DNA of 7,191 nucleotides, taken from Desulfobacterales bacterium. GTDB taxonomy: Bacteria > Desulfobacterota > Desulfobacteria > Desulfobacterales > JAFDCJ01. The position numbers and the translations under genes are program-made. Every line of letters begins with the position of its first letter. Position 1 is the stretch's first letter. The notes beneath the pieces are model-generated. The model made no database searches. It saw nothing but the letters and a program-made list of their open reading frames with translations, and had not been told where the DNA came from. Positions 1 through 6,451 of this stretch are shown one piece after another. The DNA lies in NCBI GenBank assembly GCA_029939875.1, contig JAOZSC010000128.1:1-7191 (forward strand). The letters are read 5' to 3'.

Positions 1-1268
1 TCGGCAATCTTCAACTTGCCCAGCAGCTGCTGCTCCGGGATAATCAGATCCCCGGTAACAGACACCTTTCCGACCCGGTAGCGAGGTCCCTCTTCAATGC
101 GAATAGTGATCACAATGCCGTCTTTTTCATACTCAATTTTTGGTTCTCCAATCCGGGCCTGGCTGTAACCGTGGTTTTGATACCAGGCCGTGAGCCGAGC
201 AACATCCTGGCTCAACTGCTCCTGGTTCAGATCACCGGATGATGTGACCCATGAAAGAAAGTCCTTTTCCGAGGTGCTCATCAGTCGTTTCAGTTTTTTG
301 CTGGAATACGCGCTGTTGCCCACAAACTCGATTTTTTGGATATGCAGCTTGTTGCCTTCAACGATGATGTACTCAACGTCGGCCTGGTTATCTTTGCGCC
401 GTTGTATCTTGAAATGAACCTTGGCATTGTAAAAATTTTTTTCTTTGTAAAGTTCTTTGATTCGCCGCATATCGCTTTGCAGCGTATTGATATTGAGGAT
501 AGACCCCTTGCGCAGGGTTAAAACATCTTTGATGTCGTCATCTTCATATACCCAGCTGTTGCCTGAAACGGAGATGCCGCGCACCGTTGGCTTTTCCTCG
601 ACCTCAAAGATCACAATTTTACCTTCCGGCACCGTCTGGGCTTGCACACGAATGTCATCGAAATAGCCCATGGCGTATACGGCTTTGAGCTGGTCAGAAA
701 TCACTTGCAAATTATATGTGTCACCGGTTTTTATACTGATCACCCGCAGGATGGCATCTTTTTCAATTCGATTATTGCCCTTAATGACAACCTTGACGAT
801 CTTTTCCCGTTTAAACAGTTTCAATTCTATTTCCTGCACCAGCTCTTTTACGGTGCCAGGCAAATTTTCAGCCCCCCGGCCTTCGGCCGAAAATACATCG
901 GGCGCTGCCTGTTTTTGCGAGGCAACCAGCTTGGCATCCAGGCTGAAACTCTGCCCGATCCAGGTCAGACTGCCAAAAATCACGTAATCGGCACCTGTGC
1001 GGGCAGCAAGTTTTAAAATTTCTTCAAAAGGTTGCGATCCAGGTTTTCCGGAAAGCTCAGGTTGTCGGTCCAGGATAAGCACATTTGCACCTTCCTGCTC
1101 CAACTGTTTTTTAATTGCCAGGGGAATTTCTTTCTGTAAGTAGGCCATATCCTGCTGGGCATGGATACGGAAAGGCAGGATGACAACGCTGACCGTCTGC
1201 TCGGCGTGAGCAATGCCCGCCAATAAAACAAAGGAAAAAATCAGAATCAGGTTAGCGCGTTTGGCCAT
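1..1268 (-). CDS. bamA: Outer membrane protein assembly factor BamA, N-terminal part with extra periplasmic domain
   Basis: Core of the BAM complex, which folds beta-barrel proteins into the outer membrane. The frame is open to the window edge; 422 residues are visible and the barrel lies outside. A Sec signal peptide (1-22) ends in AHA before EQ. Residues 23-155 form a domain absent from E. coli BamA: it begins TVSVVILPFRIHAQ and continues with IPLAIKKQLEQEGANVLILD and ADYVIFGSLTW, resembling TolB-N/FlgO/CsgG-type periplasmic domains. POTRA1 follows (about 156-227, VVIKGNNRIEKDAI, YAMGYFDDIRV, VEEKP), then POTRA2 (228-307), POTRA3 (308-395, IQKIEFVGNSAYSSKKL, WYQNHGYSQARI, IEEGP) and the first 27 residues of POTRA4. 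The start ATG at 1268 is chosen because the signal peptide follows directly and GAAG lies 6 bases upstream. It probably belongs to the lysS-lolC-lolD operon. The BamA family call is firm; a TamA relative is unlikely given the POTRA1-3 pattern and operon. Confidence 0.93.
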   Translation of the reverse strand, partial: MAKRANLILIFSFVLLAGIAHAEQTVSVVILPFRIHAQQDMAYLQKEIPLAIKKQLEQEGANVLILDRQPELSGKPGSQPFEEILKLAARTGADYVIFGSLTWIGQSFSLDAKLVASQKQAAPDVFSAEGRGAENLPGTVKELVQEIELKLFKREKIVKVVIKGNNRIEKDAILRVISIKTGDTYNLQVISDQLKAVYAMGYFDDIRVQAQTVPEGKIVIFEVEEKPTVRGISVSGNSWVYEDDDIKDVLTLRKGSILNINTLQSDMRRIKELYKEKNFYNAKVHFKIQRRKDNQADVEYIIVEGNKLHIQKIEFVGNSAYSSKKLKRLMSTSEKDFLSWVTSSGDLNQEQLSQDVARLTAWYQNHGYSQARIGEPKIEYEKDGIVITIRIEEGPRYRVGKVSVTGDLIIPEQQLLGKLKIA

Positions 1269-1302
1269 AAATGTCTTCAAAAAATGCAACCTGACGGGAA
1301 TC

Positions 1303-2046
1303 TCAGCTGTCAGATTCCAGCGTGCTGGATTGGGAAACACGAGTTAATTTTCCATCTGCAATTGTTACCCGGCGGGACATGTAAGATGCCAATTCCATGT
1401 TATGGGTAACCAACACCAGAGTCATGGACAACTCCTGATTTAATTCAAGCAGTAAAGCGTGAATGCGTTCGCTGTTGGATTTGTCAAGATTGCCGGTCGG
1501 TTCATCGGCCAGAAGAACGGCAGGCTTTAACACCAGGGCCCGGGCCAGGGCCACGCGCTGTTGTTCGCCCCCGGATAATTTTCCCACCCGGTAATGCAAC
1601 CGTTCCTTGAGGCCTACCCGCACCAAAATGCGTTCGGCCGCTTCAGCGGCCCGGTGCTTATCACGGCCACAAATAAGCGGAGGCATCATTGCATTTTCAA
1701 GGGCACTGAATTCGGATAGAAGGTGATGAAACTGGAAAACAAAGCCCACGAACCGGTTGCGAAATTGCGCCAGTTTTACATCGTCATACAAAAACACGTT
1801 CTGCCCCTGGAACAGCAACTCCCCGCTGTCGGGGCGGTCCAACGTGCCAAGGATATGCAGCAGGGTCGATTTACCAATGCCAGAAGCCCCTACAATGGCA
1901 ACGGTTTCACCGGTGCGCAGGTTAAAGTCAAGATCTTTCAGGACATCGATGCTGACGCCGCCATTTTGAAAGCGCTTGGTCAGCTTTCGCGCGGTGGCCA
2001 GGTATTCGGATGGATGTAAATCAGTTTGTTGTTGTGCAGGGCTCAT
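1303..2046 (-). CDS. lolD: Lipoprotein-releasing ABC transporter ATP-binding protein LolD
   Basis: Cytoplasmic ATPase that powers LolC/E in releasing lipoproteins from the inner membrane. The 247-residue protein carries all ABC motifs: Walker [10 protein letters not shown] (53-61), Q-loop Gln105 in [19 protein letters not shown], signature LSGGEQQR (157-164), Walker B VLLADEP (177-183), D-loop GNLD (185-188) and H-loop His215 in LVTHN. The QFHHLL segment followed by ALENAMMP is typical of LolD among the related MacB/FtsE families. It has about 15 extra N-terminal residues ([16 protein letters not shown]) before the usual beginning at TARKLTKRF; no other start codon lies between, so the start at 2046 is retained despite a weak ribosome-binding site. 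A short polar tail ([10 protein letters not shown]) ends the protein. bamA begins 34 bases after its stop. Confidence 0.95.
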   Translation of the reverse strand: MSPAQQQTDLHPSEYLATARKLTKRFQNGGVSIDVLKDLDFNLRTGETVAIVGASGIGKSTLLHILGTLDRPDSGELLFQGQNVFLYDDVKLAQFRNRFVGFVFQFHHLLSEFSALENAMMPPLICGRDKHRAAEAAERILVRVGLKERLHYRVGKLSGGEQQRVALARALVLKPAVLLADEPTGNLDKSNSERIHALLLELNQELSMTLVLVTHNMELASYMSRRVTIADGKLTRVSQSSTLESDS

Positions 2047-2097
2047 TTTATTGCAATCTCTAATCCGCTCCGAGGATAACCCGGTTTTCGATTCTTG

Positions 2098-2124
2098 TTC
2101 TTCTCCAATTAAGTTGGAGAAGAA
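2098..2124 (-). repeat. Perfect 11-bp hairpin
   Basis: TTCTTCTCCAA (2098-2108) and TTGGAGAAGAA (2114-2124) are exact reverse complements separated by 5 bases. Neither strand has a T-run after it (the minus strand continues CAAGAATC), so it is not a standard intrinsic terminator. It abuts the long inverted repeat and lies about 52 bases before the lolD start, so it could affect RNA processing or stability between lolC and lolD. Confidence 0.75.
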
Positions 2125-2219
2125 GGTTCGGAGAGTCCAGGATTCAAGAGCTTGTTGTCTAAAGACTTTATCAGCGTTTTTAGGTCACTCGAGCCCTTGA
2201 ATCCTTGACCCCCGGAACC
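2125..2219 (-). repeat. Long imperfect inverted repeat built of 8-base units
   Basis: The arms 2125-2153 and 2191-2219 align without gaps over 29 positions with 23 identities after reverse-complementing one arm. The core GGATTCAAG (2140-2148) pairs perfectly with CTTGAATCC (2196-2204). Of the six differences, three are A/G changes that give G-U pairs in minus-strand RNA, so 26 of 29 positions can pair in the operon transcript. The loop (2154-2190) contains a further short stem, 2159-2166 with 2176-2183 (7 of 8 Watson-Crick). The right arm reads as 8-base units CCCTTGAA, TCCTTGAC, CCCCGGAA, CCCTCTGA (2194-2225). The left arm read on the minus strand gives CTCTTGAA, TCCTGGAC, TCTCCGAA (2150-2127). 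Confidence 0.75.
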
Positions 2220-2238
2220 CTCTGAAATAAAACCGGCT

Positions 2239-3477
2239 TTAACCGTAACGGATGGCTTCAACCGGGTCCAGTTTAGCGGCCTGCCAGGCAGGATACAGCG
2301 TTGCCAGAAAGCATATTGCCAGCGCCGCGACAATGATGGTGACCACGTTCACCCATTCGACTTTCACCGGTAAGGTGGTCGTAAAATAGTAGATATCACC
2401 GGTCAATTCGTGAATGTTGTAATGCTTGAGCACAAAACAGATCACCAGTCCCAGGCATAGTCCCAGAAAGGTTCCGACTGTTCCGATCACCATACCGTTG
2501 AAAACAAATATCTTGCGGATGCTCCGGGCGCGGGCTCCCATGGCTTTCAAAATCGCGATGTCACGGGTTTTGCCCATAACCATCATAATAAGGCTGCTGG
2601 CGATATTAAACGCCGCCACCAGGATAATGAGTGCCAAAATAACAAACATGACCCGCCGCTCCAGCTTCAGGGCCTTGAACAAGTTGCGGTTCATCTGCAT
2701 CCAGTCCCGCGCCCAATAGGGGAATCCCAGCTTCGCAATGATCTGCTGAGCGATGCTTCTTGCCTGGTAAATATCGCTCACCCGGATGTCGAGGCCGCTG
2801 ACGGCATCCGGCATGCGCATAATTTTTTGGGCGTCTTTGAGGTTGATATAGGCAAAGGTCTGGTCATACTCGTACATGCCGGATTCAAAAAATCCGGTCA
2901 CCGCAAACTGTTTCATGGCCGGCATATGGCCGATAGGCGACAGCATCCCCCGGGGGGAGATGAGATAAATCCGATCTCCCTGAAGCACACCGAGATTTTT
3001 AGCCAGTTCTCTTCCCAGGACAATGCCGGGAATCCGGCGCACGTTTGCGGCCGCACTGCCCGGTGGTGGTGGATCGGGCAGGTCGGCATGATCCAATGTC
3101 TTTATGACCTGACCGGCGGTTGCCGGGTCAATACCCCGCAACACGGCACCGGAGGCCCCGTTTTTCGAGCGCAGCATAATCTGGGCGTAAATAAACGGCG
3201 TGACCGCCTTGACGCCTTTTACTTTTTCGACCTCTTTAAGCACGGCGCGATAGCCGGTAAACGGGCCGCCGTGGCGCATGAGCACCACCTGGGGCTGACC
3301 TCCCAGTATCCGCGCTTTGAGATCCGCTTCAAAGCCGGCCATCACCGAAATCACCACGATCAGGGCCATAACCCCCACCGCCACTCCGGCCACGGACAGG
3401 ATGGTAATCAAAGAAATGAATGCCTGCTTATGTTTGGCTCTGAGATATCGGCCGCCGATGAATAATTCGTATCCCAT
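2239..3477 (-). CDS. lolC: Lipoprotein-releasing ABC transporter permease, LolC/LolE family
   Basis: Inner-membrane subunit of the LolCDE machine, which extracts mature lipoproteins from the inner membrane and hands them to periplasmic LolA. The 412-residue protein has the family layout: N-terminal GGRYLRAKHKQAFISLIT leading into helix 1 (about 21-48), a periplasmic MacB-PCD-like domain (about 50-275), and three C-terminal helices (about 276-301, 326-350 and 377-397). The coupling segment MGKTRDIAILKAMGA (301-315), which contacts the ATPase, and the hallmark end YPAWQAAKLDPVEAIRYG are both present. By position, SPRGMLSPIGHMPAMKQF (174-191) is probably the loop equivalent to the LolC hook that binds LolA; this is inference. 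Only one LolC/E gene is present here, as in organisms using a homodimer of one hybrid subunit (sometimes called LolF), so lolC versus lolE cannot be decided by name. The cognate ATPase gene follows, but unusually far away (192 bases). Confidence 0.93.
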   Translation of the reverse strand: MGYELFIGGRYLRAKHKQAFISLITILSVAGVAVGVMALIVVISVMAGFEADLKARILGGQPQVVLMRHGGPFTGYRAVLKEVEKVKGVKAVTPFIYAQIMLRSKNGASGAVLRGIDPATAGQVIKTLDHADLPDPPPPGSAAANVRRIPGIVLGRELAKNLGVLQGDRIYLISPRGMLSPIGHMPAMKQFAVTGFFESGMYEYDQTFAYINLKDAQKIMRMPDAVSGLDIRVSDIYQARSIAQQIIAKLGFPYWARDWMQMNRNLFKALKLERRVMFVILALIILVAAFNIASSLIMMVMGKTRDIAILKAMGARARSIRKIFVFNGMVIGTVGTFLGLCLGLVICFVLKHYNIHELTGDIYYFTTTLPVKVEWVNVVTIIVAALAICFLATLYPAWQAAKLDPVEAIRYG

Positions 3478-3542
3478 GGAATCTGTTTGGCCTGTTGTCC
3501 TTTATAATAGTTTTTTCAACCCTGAACCCCGAGCCCAATATT
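3478..3542. other. lysS-lolC spacer with short degenerate repeat run
   Basis: This 65-base spacer holds no gene. At 3520-3536 it reads CCCTGAA, CCCCGAG, CCC, a run resembling the 8-base units that build the arms of the fold-back element in the lolC-lolD spacer. An A-rich stretch on the minus strand (3516-3511) is followed by CTATTATAAAGG. I see no stem followed by a T-run, so no intrinsic terminator, and no convincing promoter. The lolC start at 3477 has only a weak ribosome-binding site; an in-frame TAA about 9 codons upstream excludes an earlier start. Confidence 0.4.
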
Positions 3543-5024
3543 CTATTCAGCAATCTGCTTCATGTGCGGGAAAAGAATAACTTCCCGGATGGAGGCGGCA
3601 TCGGTCAGCAGCATGACCAGCCGGTCAATGCCGATTCCTTCACCAGCGGTGGGCGGCATACCGTACTCAAGAGCTTCGATGTAATCTTCGTCCATTCGAT
3701 GGGCTTCCTCATCGCCGGCCTCCCGTCCCATGACCTGCTGCAAAAACCGCTCCCGCTGGTCTGCCGGGTCATTAAGCTCGGAAAAGCCGTTGGCAATTTC
3801 ACGTCCGGCAATAAAAAGCTCAAAACGCTCGGTCAGATCGGGCTCCCTGTCACTGCGCCGGGACAACGGAGATACCTCGGCCGGATAGCCGGTAATAAAC
3901 GTCGGCTGAATCAGCTTGGGCTCCACCAGGGCATCAAACAGCTTGGTGATGATCTTGCCCAGCTGCCCTGTTTTGGTAATTTTGACCCCGTTGCTCGCGG
4001 CAAACTCGAGCAGCGCCTGCTTATCGGCCATCAGGGTTCGATCAACTCCCCCCAACTGCTCCAGGGCGGAATAAAGCGGCATACGCTGCCATTTCCCGCC
4101 CAGCTCAATGGACTGGCCCTGGTATTGGATCCGTTCCGAGCCGGTAACCTGTCTGGCAACGGAGGCAATCATATCCTCGGTAAGATCCATCAGGTCAGTA
4201 TAGGTCGCATAGGCCTGATAAAACTCAATCATGGTAAATTCCGGGTTGTGCTTGGTGGAAACGCCTTCATTTCTGAAGTTGCGGTTGATTTCAAACACCC
4301 TTTCAAAACCGCCGACAACCAGGCGTTTCAAATACAACTCCGGGGCGATGCGCAGGTAAAGGTCCATGTCCAGGGCCCGGTGATACGTCTTAAACGGGGT
4401 TGCCTCCGCCCCGCCGGGGATCGGCTGCATCATGGGGGTTTCTACCTCCAGAAAATCGCGCTGAAGAAAAAAAGCCCTTATCTGCTGGATAATGCGGCTG
4501 CGCTTGATAAATATATCGCGCACATCGGCATTCATGAGCAAATCTACGTAGCGTTGACGGTACCGCTTTTCAGGATCACGCAGACCGTGGAATTTTTCCG
4601 GCAGCGGGCGGGTGCTCTTGCCCAGCAAAGTCATCTCATCGGCCAGAAGGGTCCATTCCCCGGTGCGGGTCTGGAACATACCGCCCTTCAGGCCGACAAA
4701 ATCTCCGATATCCAGCTGTTTGAAAAGGCGATAGGCCTCATCGCCGACTCGCTCCCTGCGAACGTAAGCCTGAATCTGACCGGTACGGTCCTTAAAGCGA
4801 ATAAAGGCGCTCTTTCCAAAACTGTTGATCGCCATCATACGGCCTGCGGTAACAAAGACGGAGGAGTCTTCTTCCAGGCGCTGCGGGGAGTCTTCGATAA
4901 ATTTTCGAATATCGGCGACGGTGTGCGAAACGACAAATCCGTTGGGAAACGGATTGATGCCGTTTTGCCGTAACCGCTCAATTTTTTCATATCGTGTGTG
5001 AAGCATATCGGTCGTCTTTTCCAT
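3543..5024 (-). CDS. lysS: Lysyl-tRNA synthetase, class II
   Basis: Charges tRNA-Lys with lysine in the cytoplasm. With the start at 5024 the product is 493 residues, close to the roughly 500 usual for bacterial LysRS. The N-terminal OB-fold anticodon-binding domain spans about 45-145 (VFVTAGRMMAINSFGKSAFI, then FKDRTGQIQAYV). The class II core shows motif 1 near FLEVETPMMQPIPGGAEATP (191-210), motif 2 FRNEGVSTKHNPEFTMIEFY (250-269), the LysRS segments PAEVSPLSRR (381-390) and FELFIAGREIANGFSELNDP (401-420), and motif 3 GEGIGIDRLVMLL (461-473). An in-frame ATG at 5057 would add 11 residues (MARYCTGWVDP) that look unlike family N-termini and would sit very near the predicted transcript start, so I prefer 5024; neither start has a strong ribosome-binding site. 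The stop is TAG. No sign of truncation or of GenX/PoxA-type shortening: the anticodon-binding domain is present. Confidence 0.96.
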   Translation of the reverse strand: MEKTTDMLHTRYEKIERLRQNGINPFPNGFVVSHTVADIRKFIEDSPQRLEEDSSVFVTAGRMMAINSFGKSAFIRFKDRTGQIQAYVRRERVGDEAYRLFKQLDIGDFVGLKGGMFQTRTGEWTLLADEMTLLGKSTRPLPEKFHGLRDPEKRYRQRYVDLLMNADVRDIFIKRSRIIQQIRAFFLQRDFLEVETPMMQPIPGGAEATPFKTYHRALDMDLYLRIAPELYLKRLVVGGFERVFEINRNFRNEGVSTKHNPEFTMIEFYQAYATYTDLMDLTEDMIASVARQVTGSERIQYQGQSIELGGKWQRMPLYSALEQLGGVDRTLMADKQALLEFAASNGVKITKTGQLGKIITKLFDALVEPKLIQPTFITGYPAEVSPLSRRSDREPDLTERFELFIAGREIANGFSELNDPADQRERFLQQVMGREAGDEEAHRMDEDYIEALEYGMPPTAGEGIGIDRLVMLLTDAASIREVILFPHMKQIAE

Positions 5025-5100
5025 AGGATCTACCCATCCGGTGCAATATCTGGCCATCAGATTTTTTAAATTAGCTGATTTCGTTGAATGTAAATCGTTC

Positions 5101-5129
5101 TTTTTAGCTTAGATGCCGATAGCTGTCAA
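5101..5129 (-). promoter_or_regulatory. Candidate sigma70-type promoter for lysS
   Basis: On the minus strand a perfect -35 box TTGACA (5129-5124) is followed by a 17-base spacer and a -10-like TAAAAA (5106-5101, 4 of 6 matches to TATAAT). Transcription would start near 5094. The -35 box begins within 3 bases of the kinase stop codon, so lysS and the envelope genes could be expressed independently of the pilus genes. The resulting leader would be about 70 bases to the preferred lysS start at 5024. A second, weaker candidate, TTTACA (5094-5089) with TTTAAA (5070-5065), lies just downstream. No factor-independent terminator is visible between the kinase and lysS, so read-through remains possible. 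Confidence 0.4.
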
Positions 5130-5131
5130 GC

Positions 5132-6445
5132 TCAAGTTGGAAGGACTCCGAGAGGGTCAATCTGCCTGAATTGCAGGGTAAACGTGGTTCCCCGGGCAGT
5201 TTCGCTTTCAACGCTCAGCCGCGAACCGTATGCCTCGAGGATGTTGTGGACAATGGACAGGCCCAATCCGGTGCCATGGGGTTTGGTAGTAAAAAAAGGA
5301 GCAAAGATAGATTTGAGCTGCTCGGTCGTCATGCCACAGCCGTTATCGGTGACTTTGATGCAGGCATAGGGGCCTTTTTCCTCATACATTTCAATATTTA
5401 TGACTCCTTGATCGTCAATGGCTTCAGCGGCGTTTAGCAACAGGTTCCACAGTATCTGTCGCAAATGCACGGGATCCATTGACACCCAGATCCCAGGTTG
5501 AATTGTTTTCGTGACGGCAATGCGGCCGTTTTTGGTGGCATCTTTTTCGAATAGTTCCACTGTATCCACCAGGGACGTATCCAGTTCAATAGCCTCTTCT
5601 TTGCTGGCCGGCGGCCGTGCATACAGTAAAAAATTATTTACCAGGGAGCTCAATCGGTCGGCCTCGCGTAAAATAATCTGCATCAATCGGTCATGGTCCG
5701 GATCAAAACGAACATCCTCCCTGAGCATCTGAATGGAGCCCGACAGTGAGGCCAGCGGATTTTTAATCTCATGGGCCAGACCGGCCGCCAGTTCGCCAAC
5801 GGCCGCCATTTTCTCGACTCGCTTTACCTGGTCTTCCATATAATGGAGCTCGGTTCGAGTCCGGCGGACCTGCTCGGACAAAAAACTGCTCAGAAACGCC
5901 ACGGCAAAACAGGCTGTCATGGTAACCAAGATCTTGTAAAGCACCTGGTTCCAAGGGTAGCCGGAAACCTGCAGATTTTCCTGCAGGCCAAAAGGGCTGA
6001 TCAGCCCGTAATATTCAAGATCAACCACGATTCCGAACTGGATACTGCAAACCGCGGCGATCACGATCGTTGCCCGGATGGGAAGCAAAATGCTGGAGTA
6101 AATAATCACGACCAGATACAAAAAGGAAAATACACTGGGCAGGCTGCCGGTTACGAATAAGATAACCGTAACGATTACCGTATCAATTAAAATCTGCACG
6201 TAGGCAAAAAGCGTATGGCGCTTAACGCGTGACAACATCAGGGCATACAGAATTGACAAAATAAAGATGCCGGCAATCAGGCCGTATAAAAGACGCAAGG
6301 GGGGAGCGGCGGGAGGCGGTGAATCACCAACCTGCAGCACAATGGTGGAGCCAAGCAGCAAGGTGGAAAAAAGAACCCGCAGGAACATCAACCACTTCAA
6401 TTTTTCCCTGTAGCCCTTGTCGGGCCTTTGCAACGCGTAATCCAT
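5132..6445 (-). CDS. pilS: Six-helix membrane sensor histidine kinase, PilS-like
   Basis: A 437-residue membrane histidine kinase. Six hydrophobic segments lie at about 18-37, 50-71, 80-99, 104-123, 125-146 and 167-190, with only short loops, so it has no large periplasmic sensor. A short charged, probably coiled-coil linker (about 191-212) leads to the HisKA H-box GLAHEIKNPLASL, with phosphoacceptor His225. The HATPase_c domain follows: N-box NLLLNAAEAI (334-343), G1 DNGCGM (367-372), F-box around FAPFFTTKP and G2 GTGLGLSIV (391-399). All catalytic boxes look intact. PilS of two-component PilS-PilR has six helices and senses inner-membrane pilin to control pilA through sigma54. The position 6 bases after pilC supports that identity, although classical PilS carries a PAS domain between helices and H-box, which I do not see here. 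No response regulator follows; the next gene is lysS. Kinase is certain; PilS is an inference from topology and neighbour. Confidence 0.85.
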   Translation of the reverse strand: MDYALQRPDKGYREKLKWLMFLRVLFSTLLLGSTIVLQVGDSPPPAAPPLRLLYGLIAGIFILSILYALMLSRVKRHTLFAYVQILIDTVIVTVILFVTGSLPSVFSFLYLVVIIYSSILLPIRATIVIAAVCSIQFGIVVDLEYYGLISPFGLQENLQVSGYPWNQVLYKILVTMTACFAVAFLSSFLSEQVRRTRTELHYMEDQVKRVEKMAAVGELAAGLAHEIKNPLASLSGSIQMLREDVRFDPDHDRLMQIILREADRLSSLVNNFLLYARPPASKEEAIELDTSLVDTVELFEKDATKNGRIAVTKTIQPGIWVSMDPVHLRQILWNLLLNAAEAIDDQGVINIEMYEEKGPYACIKVTDNGCGMTTEQLKSIFAPFFTTKPHGTGLGLSIVHNILEAYGSRLSVESETARGTTFTLQFRQIDPLGVLPT

Positions 6446-6451
6446 TAGTTA

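Larger units (their letters stand above)
2081..2236 (-). repeat. Fold-back structured element filling the lolC-lolD spacer
   Basis: The 192-base lolC-lolD spacer is mostly one potential secondary structure. The outer stem pairs CCGGTTTT (2081-2088) with AAAACCGG (2229-2236). Inside are a perfect 11-bp hairpin (2098-2124) and, with no gap, a long imperfect stem (2125-2153 with 2191-2219), leaving 9 unpaired bases on each side (2089-2097 and 2220-2228): a neat three-way junction. The outer arm starts 2 bases after the lolC stop codon. No open reading frame of interest lies inside. I see no target-site duplication and no T-run, so neither a typical MITE nor an intrinsic terminator is proven. It could be an intergenic repeat (REP- or MITE-like), an RNA processing or stability element, or a structured non-coding RNA. 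The individual pairings are read directly from the sequence; function is unknown. Confidence 0.6.

Noticed and set aside
1013..1231. A 72-codon minus-strand frame overlapping the bamA start
   Set aside because: It is in a different frame from the signal peptide and the domain of BamA, has no family features, and is explained as a shadow of bamA.
2098..2124. Intrinsic terminator between lolC and lolD
   Set aside because: The hairpin is perfect but not GC-rich and has no T-run after it on either strand, and lolD and bamA downstream need transcription without an obvious promoter of their own.
2081..2236. Classical MITE insertion
   Set aside because: The ends are inverted (CCGGTTTT and AAAACCGG), but I could not find a direct target-site duplication beside them, so insertion by transposition is left open, not claimed.
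3503..3508. Perfect TATAAT on the plus strand in the lysS-lolC spacer
   Set aside because: No -35-like hexamer lies at suitable spacing upstream, and no plus-strand gene follows; the site is part of an A/T-rich patch.
3495..4973. A 492-codon open frame on the plus strand, opposite lysS
   Set aside because: It lies in exact codon register with lysS on the other strand, where stops appear only if lysS uses TTA, CTA or TCA codons, which it avoids. The translation shows no recognisable domain, while the lysS frame has every class II motif. It is an antisense shadow.
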